64,000 nt of DNA, taken from NCBI GenBank assembly GCA_022702545.1, contig JAHRBC010000003.1, positions 4,836,001 to 4,900,000 on the forward strand, in the 5' to 3' direction. Numbering within the stretch: position 1 is the first letter of the stretch; each line of letters opens with the position of its first letter. The position numbers and the translations under genes were made by a program. Shown here piece after piece: positions 58,921-64,000 of the stretch. Source of the DNA: Phycomyces nitens. Taxonomy: Eukaryota > Mucoromycota > Mucoromycetes > Mucorales > Phycomycetaceae. The notes beneath the pieces are model-generated. The model worked only from the letters and a program-made list of their open reading frames with translations, did not search any database and was not told the origin of the DNA.

Positions 58921-61900
58921 TTACCAGTGGGCCCGCCAAATGGCGTGTGCCGTAATGGAGACCACCAGCACTTCCAAGCGCAAGTGTGGGATAGAAGGCG
59001 GGAATATCCCATTGAAAAGAAGCTTTTGGGCGTGGGTCAGAGTAAAAGCTGGGGTATGGTGAGATAAAGTATCTTCCCAGACAGCAAGTTTACTGGGATA
59101 GGAGAAGAAGAAATGATCCATGGATTCATCCTGTGAAAGACAGAGCTGGCAAAGTGGCAAGTGAACAACAGCGGGGAGGATGCGGTGCAGCCCCAATCTT
59201 GTGGGAACACAGTTCCGGAGTGTCTTTCATCAAACGTTATGACAGTAATGAGGGATGGCTTGACACAAAAATCGTTTCCAGCTGGCCTTGGGAATAATGT
59301 GGACTACACTAAAGGGAGGTGCACGCGAGCGTCGGAATAGACCTGTTAGACCTTCTTAAGCCTTTTTATTATCCATCCACACATGGCGAAGGAAAGACAA
59401 CAGAGATTTTGTGGAAGAAGAGGGTAGAGAGGAGAGTTCTGGGTTGAGACATGATGAGAACCATCCAAACAGAACGGTGTGGCTGCCATCTAAAGCTTAG
59501 AAGAAATGTTGGATGCGATCTCGGGCTTTGGGCGGGTCGCCGTATGGCCGTCATTGGAGATGTCCTGTCGGCGCTGAGACCAAAACTCCTTTCATATTGG
59601 AGGGGAGAGGAAGAAATGGTGGAGAGACCGTCCAGATAGCACTCAGTGGGACATAAATGAGCAGGCTGGGAGGAAGAGGAAAATCACTAGGAAGAGTACT
59701 TGGCCAAACATGAGAGCAAGCCCGGTGGAGAGGCAGTAGAGAAGAAGGACATGAGAATGGGTGATCAGGCAACAAGATGGCAATTTAGACAGTTGGGGAT
59801 CGAAAGTGGATCTGGAGGATAAAGTCAAGGTACGGTATGAGGAAGGATGAGGCCGACCTGGAGGAGAGCATTGGTGGGATCCAACGAATTCGCAAAGCAC
59901 GTTGGTGTCGGTCAGGATCGAGTAATCCCTGGCCACCTTAGGAGTGTGACTGACACAGCTTTTCCCAACTTGGGCTGCCAAATCCAAGACCCAGGTATGA
60001 TCGAATAGTCGAACGGATGAAAGCAAAGAAATAGAGAGGGGCAGGAGGGACATACAGAAAGTGCCATATGGAGATGAACAGAAGAGAATTTGCAACAATG
60101 CCCTTGCAGCGAACGGAGAGTTTCCATTGTTCAGAAAGCTGACAATTTCTTCCCAGTTTTTGTAGTAGGCCCAATCGAAACACATCAAGCTGGGCAGGAT
60201 GGGAGGAGAGAGGAGAGTCCAAATACCGTACAGCTTCTGATGTCGATCATGCCGACAAGAGATCTCAGATTCGTCCAGTATTGGACCCCAGTCCTGAATG
60301 AAAGAACCAGATAGTGCCACTGCAATAGTCTTGCCCAAACTAACTTTGGTGTTGGAGGCCAGGCCGTTCATATCCAGAACGCTTGTGAGGGAGCGGAATT
60401 CTGTGGGCTCGGAAAGGAAGACCAAAAGATTATCGGGATACGCTAACAACTTAAGAGGAGGGGGTTTAGAGCTAGTAGAAGCCAAGTGGAGGAGACCAAA
60501 AGGTGCCAACTGTGGACTTGGCTACCGCTCTTTGTTTGAGGACTCGAAAAAAGTGATTATTGAACTGTTCGCCAGTTTCCCGCCACCGGGTGCCAGCGCG
60601 TTATGCCAGATTGGTTGCACGGTCTGTCTGCATGGAAGCTAATTGCTCAGCGATATTGGCCAAGTATTCAGGCTGGGGAGAAAGGTGTCCATGGAGTCTA
60701 GGAGTGGTGAGTCGGGAGAGCTTGTGTTGTAATATCGTTTATCGGGACCGAATCTTTCGTTGGAATTTCTTGCTGTAGGTAAGGGTTAGTTGCTTCACAG
60801 CTATCTTCAGGAGGTCCCATCGATACCCAAGCAAATTTGAATCCAATAGGAAGGAGCAGTGGAGAGAAGACCCACGTGTATGTCATCAAATTTATCATGC
60901 ATCAGGTATGTCGTGTTGAAACGCCATATACCAGGGCCCAAGGGTCTGGAAATGATATTGTGATGGCGAGGAGGCTATGGCCTGTCCAGTTGAGGTTGCG
61001 GAATGATACATCGGGTGTAGTGGTGGTCAATGAACGTGTGTCCGGGAGCTGTAGAAGGTTGACTGGGGAAGTGAGCGTGCTCCGGTGATGGCTTTTACAC
61101 AATGGGTTTACAAGAAAGTACGCCACTCCATCAGAATTCCACCATGACAGTACATGTTAGCTGTGGTAATTAGGGGTTGGGAACTTGTAGATAATGTGAG
61201 AGTGTTATTTATTGAAGAAAGAATATTATGGTGGTTTATATACTTATTATTCTAGTTCTCTTGTTCTATTAATATCTATTGTATAATGGTCAGTTATCAC
61301 TGTTGGTGTGAATTGTACGTGTGCCTGGTATGAAACTGCCCCTGGGATATTAACTTGCCATGCTTATTATCAAAGAGTAACCGGAGATCGGTTGGGGGGT
61401 TTGTATTTCACTCAACTATGGTGTGTATACCACATTAGCATTAGAATTCCCAACGAGAAACAGAGGAAGGGTCGGCAGCATGCAAGACAGTGTCAACGCG
61501 AGGGAAGACAGAAATTAACGACGTTGAGAGATAGGATTGGGTGCATATATAATGACCAAGACAGAGGGTTCAATTGCGTGATCAAGGTGCTCGATTTTTA
61601 CGAAATGGACGTGGTTGTCCTCAGATACGAATAGGGATGTAAGTAGCAAATGAGGATTGAAGGATACCAGGCCACAGTGGGGTATCTATAGACTGGAATG
61701 AGCTTGGAAAATGAGGATGGTGAGGGAATTGTGTTCGGGAGAGATGTGGGTTTATTGTAAGGCAAGAAGTGAGAGTTTGGGATGAAATGAACGCAGATTG
61801 CAGATAAGTAGATATTTAGGAGAGAAGGGAGTATTTACAACGGAGAGGAGCCCTCTAACATTGAGAGTTTCGAGTCAGATAGAGCTGACACTCATTATAA

Positions 61901-62280
61901 AAAAGATGGGCCGGACTGGGCAACATCCAAGTCATCAGTGTCTATGGGCGTAATTCCTGGAGGAGTGTCTGACATCTCATCAGAATTTCCGGGAGTGAAC
62001 GTGAAGATCGGGTCATTGTCAACGCACAGAGGATGTCTTGAAAAATGGCGTCTCCATCCCCACATTTGTCTGCACATTTGTAGTCAGCCTTTGTGGGCTG
62101 GAGAGTGCTTGCTGCTGCAGGGCTCATGTTGAAGAGTATCTCGCTTCTAGGAGATGAGAACACCGTGGTTGTCTTATTTTTGGGACGAGGGGATGTAGAT
62201 GCCTTACGGATGGATTCTGGGACCTTTGTATAGACTGATTATGTGCCGCCCGGTGGGGTGAATCCGTCAGGGGTTGCCAT
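58921..62280 (-). mobile_element. Dead non-LTR retrotransposon (LINE)
   Basis: Read on the minus strand. An ORF1-like acidic tail (62163-61895) is followed by an apurinic-type endonuclease relic (about 61890-61400). In the relic the LLALQETH motif has a stop in place of the catalytic Glu (TAA at 61752-61754) and LVGDFN reads LVGNSN. Then comes a reverse transcriptase relic in which the AYADD catalytic box reads AYPDN (about 60430-60440), with a frameshift after SCRHDRH. A C-terminal zinc-binding region CQLCLSQDESMDHFF (about 59130) ends near 58921. Many stops and frame changes are present. The copy cannot move by itself. Confidence 0.85.
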
Positions 62281-62381
62281 ATGGATCCTTAGAGTGGAAC
62301 TGCATATGTGTTTTATAAAATTTTCCAACTAATTTTTAGTGTGAAAGAAGAGTGATCTTTTTGCATCTATATTAATTAATA

Positions 62382-63760
62382 AACAAGAGAATTGAGGAGC
62401 TCAATTGGATATCCCAAGATTTCATCTTCTTTGGTGCCTTGATCAATACTTTCATATTCATGAAGTTCTCCAGGAAACTGGTCAAGAATAAGGTTTTTCA
62501 GCTTGGAAATGTCTGCGTTTTTCGGTGTGAGTATGGCGCGACCCATAAGGAATTGAAGTGTGGTGGAATTTAAGGAGAGGTTGGGGAATATAGCACTGAC
62601 CAGGTGAACAGTTTTGCGGCCTTGGATCAACATTGTTGGAGGGATTGGGAGTGTGTCAGAACCATTTGTGGTGGGGACAACGCCGCTGCCTACTTGCAAG
62701 AGAAATTTTGCAAAGATCTTAAGCTCAATAGCTTCTTCGGGACTATTGGTCTGGGCAATTCTCATGTTTTTCCTGAGCCTGAGTGTTTTTACATGTCTCC
62801 ATGCATAGACTCTGTTGATGCACTGGGACACGATCTGGGATCTGGATGCTCTGGGGATGACAGGAAGAACCTGACGAAAGTCATCACCAAAGACAAACAG
62901 TTTTCCTCCAAATGGGACGTACTCAAGTAGGGGGTCCATAGCCTTCATTATATCTTGAATTGATCGGATTACTGCGTTGAAAATATCCTTATTGATCATA
63001 AATGATTCATCCCAAATAGCTAACTCGGTTACTCTGATCAATTCAGCCATCTGCGAATTAGCTAAAATTGAACAAATGGAATGGGTGTCAATATTAATTG
63101 GTATCTTGGACCGAGAATGTGCCGTTTGTCCACAATATAAAAAAGGCAGCAATCCAACTTGTCGCAACATCAAGGGCAATATTTCCAGTTTGGCCCACTT
63201 TCTGGAATAATGCATTAACGACAAATGTATTTCCTGTACCACCTGGGCCATCGACGATAAAGAGCCTTGGTGCAATTTACGAGGTATCAACAGCTTCCAG
63301 TATAGTGTCATATATTAAGCGTTGATCCCCATTGTCGGAAAAGCTATCGGAACATGGTAATAGACGGGCGTTGTTACAGAGCTGTTGCTGTTATTGAAGA
63401 ATTGGCTGTGATGTTTGGCGATTTCGTAAAGGATCGAGGTTATCGTGCATAGGAGGGAGAGTAAATCTGGTAAAGGAAGTGAGAGTGAGGGAGTTTACAG
63501 ACAGGTGTATTTCAATATCCCACAGAAGTCTGGCGTACATGTCTTGGGTAGGCCCCAAAGAAGGATCTGATTCGTTTGTTCTAGCCAAGTGAAGATAATC
63601 TTTGACCATAGAAGTGTGATGAGACATCCAGCGGACAAAAGGATCGGAAACTTGACAAAATACCAAAAGACCAGCGAATAAGCGCCTCAATGATGATGTG
63701 ATCTGGTAGTATGTAGCTTCTCCATCCAAGAATTCCATTCATCATCGTTTAGCCACAAGC
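62382..63760 (-). mobile_element. Dead Helitron-type PIF1-like helicase fragment
   Basis: The minus-strand upstream part (63738-63391) matches the stretch that precedes the helicase in fungal Helitron RepHel proteins (MEFLDGEATYYQITS). The helicase follows: Walker A reads GPGGTGNT with the catalytic Lys codon changed to AAT (Asn, at 63229-63231). After a frameshift near 63130 come the QTAHSRSKIPI, AIWDESFMINKDIF and FVFGDDFRQVLPV motifs and the C-terminal domain to 62382. A Rep nuclease is not present in the window. Helicases of this type also exist as non-Helitron genes, but the preceding segment argues for Helitron origin. Confidence 0.8.
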
Positions 63761-63819
63761 CAAGAGTACAGGAGATAGCTTGGTTGGTCTCATACTAATG
63801 ACCATTGACAGTACAAATG

Positions 63820-63957
63820 TCAGCAAAACTTGTGGAACCACAAACGTTATGGAGGAGGATCCTCAAACAGTACTTCTCGACATATCTTGGGGAGACCGTA
63901 TACACTCTGCTGATCGTTCTTCTCTCCAATCTCTTACGAGGGGTCTATTCCCTATCC
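63820..63957 (+). other. Possible coding fragment at the right edge
   Basis: A plus-strand frame from about 63820 reads through VMEEDPQTVLLDISWGDR to a GTAAGG donor-like site at 63957 and has coding-like composition. It may be the first exon of a gene or part of a transposon ORF1; too short to decide. Confidence 0.25.
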
Positions 63958-64000
63958 TTTCTGTTCCAGACAAAATGGGTAAGGAATTCTTGATAGAGGT

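Noticed and set aside
60090..60642. Plus-strand ORFs over the LINE
   Set aside because: Antisense to the reverse transcriptase relic, which accounts for the sequence better.

Overview
This window is nuclear DNA of a filamentous fungus, most likely a Mucoromycota (Mucorales-like) species. Genes are dense in introns of mostly 42-80 nt with GTAAGT-type donors, and intergenic DNA is very AT-rich. Homocitrate synthase marks the fungal alpha-aminoadipate lysine pathway. One gene carries an intron with all the sequence hallmarks of the U12 (minor) spliceosome, which ascomycetes lack but which has been reported in some Mucoromycota. Exon structures were worked out by eye from splice sites, reading phase and family conservation. 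All the resolved multi-exon coding sums are multiples of three.

Layout: 0-3.5 kb holds a partial minus-strand gene at the edge, a 166-aa unknown protein and phosphoserine aminotransferase (-). 5.4-6.9 kb is a four-finger C2H2 factor (-). 8.6-10.2 kb holds ribosomal protein L31 and a probable mitochondrial membrane protein. 10.2-23.5 kb is gene-poor: a frameshifted minus-strand gene relic, two decayed Tc1/mariner relics, an intact zinc alcohol dehydrogenase and its decayed tandem copy. 23.6-33.7 kb is compact: SmG, an acidic unknown protein with a 27-nt microexon, CLPTM1 (-), an Mpe1/RBBP6-like zinc-knuckle/RING protein without its usual DWNN domain (-), and VPS4. 35.9-42.5 kb holds a saccharopine-dehydrogenase-like oxidoreductase, RPB11 (-), LSm4, a possible small protein and an OPT transporter (-). 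42.5-47.7 kb is another gene-poor stretch. 47.7-56.6 kb holds a DHHC palmitoyltransferase (with the U12-type intron and a GC-AG intron), an arrestin-like protein, homocitrate synthase (-), methylenetetrahydrofolate reductase and a small secreted protein (-). 57-58 kb has unresolved minus-strand ORFs. 58.9-63.8 kb is transposon debris: a dead LINE and a dead Helitron helicase.

Most genes are housekeeping and are not organised as one pathway. There is a loose concentration of RNA-expression machinery (SmG, Mpe1-like 3'-end factor, RPB11, LSm4), and two amino-acid/one-carbon enzymes (homocitrate synthase, MTHFR) are divergently arranged. The most noteworthy signals are the AT-AC intron, two GC-AG introns, the DWNN-less Mpe1-like gene with a long open intron, the duplicated finger pair, and the pseudogene and transposon relics.
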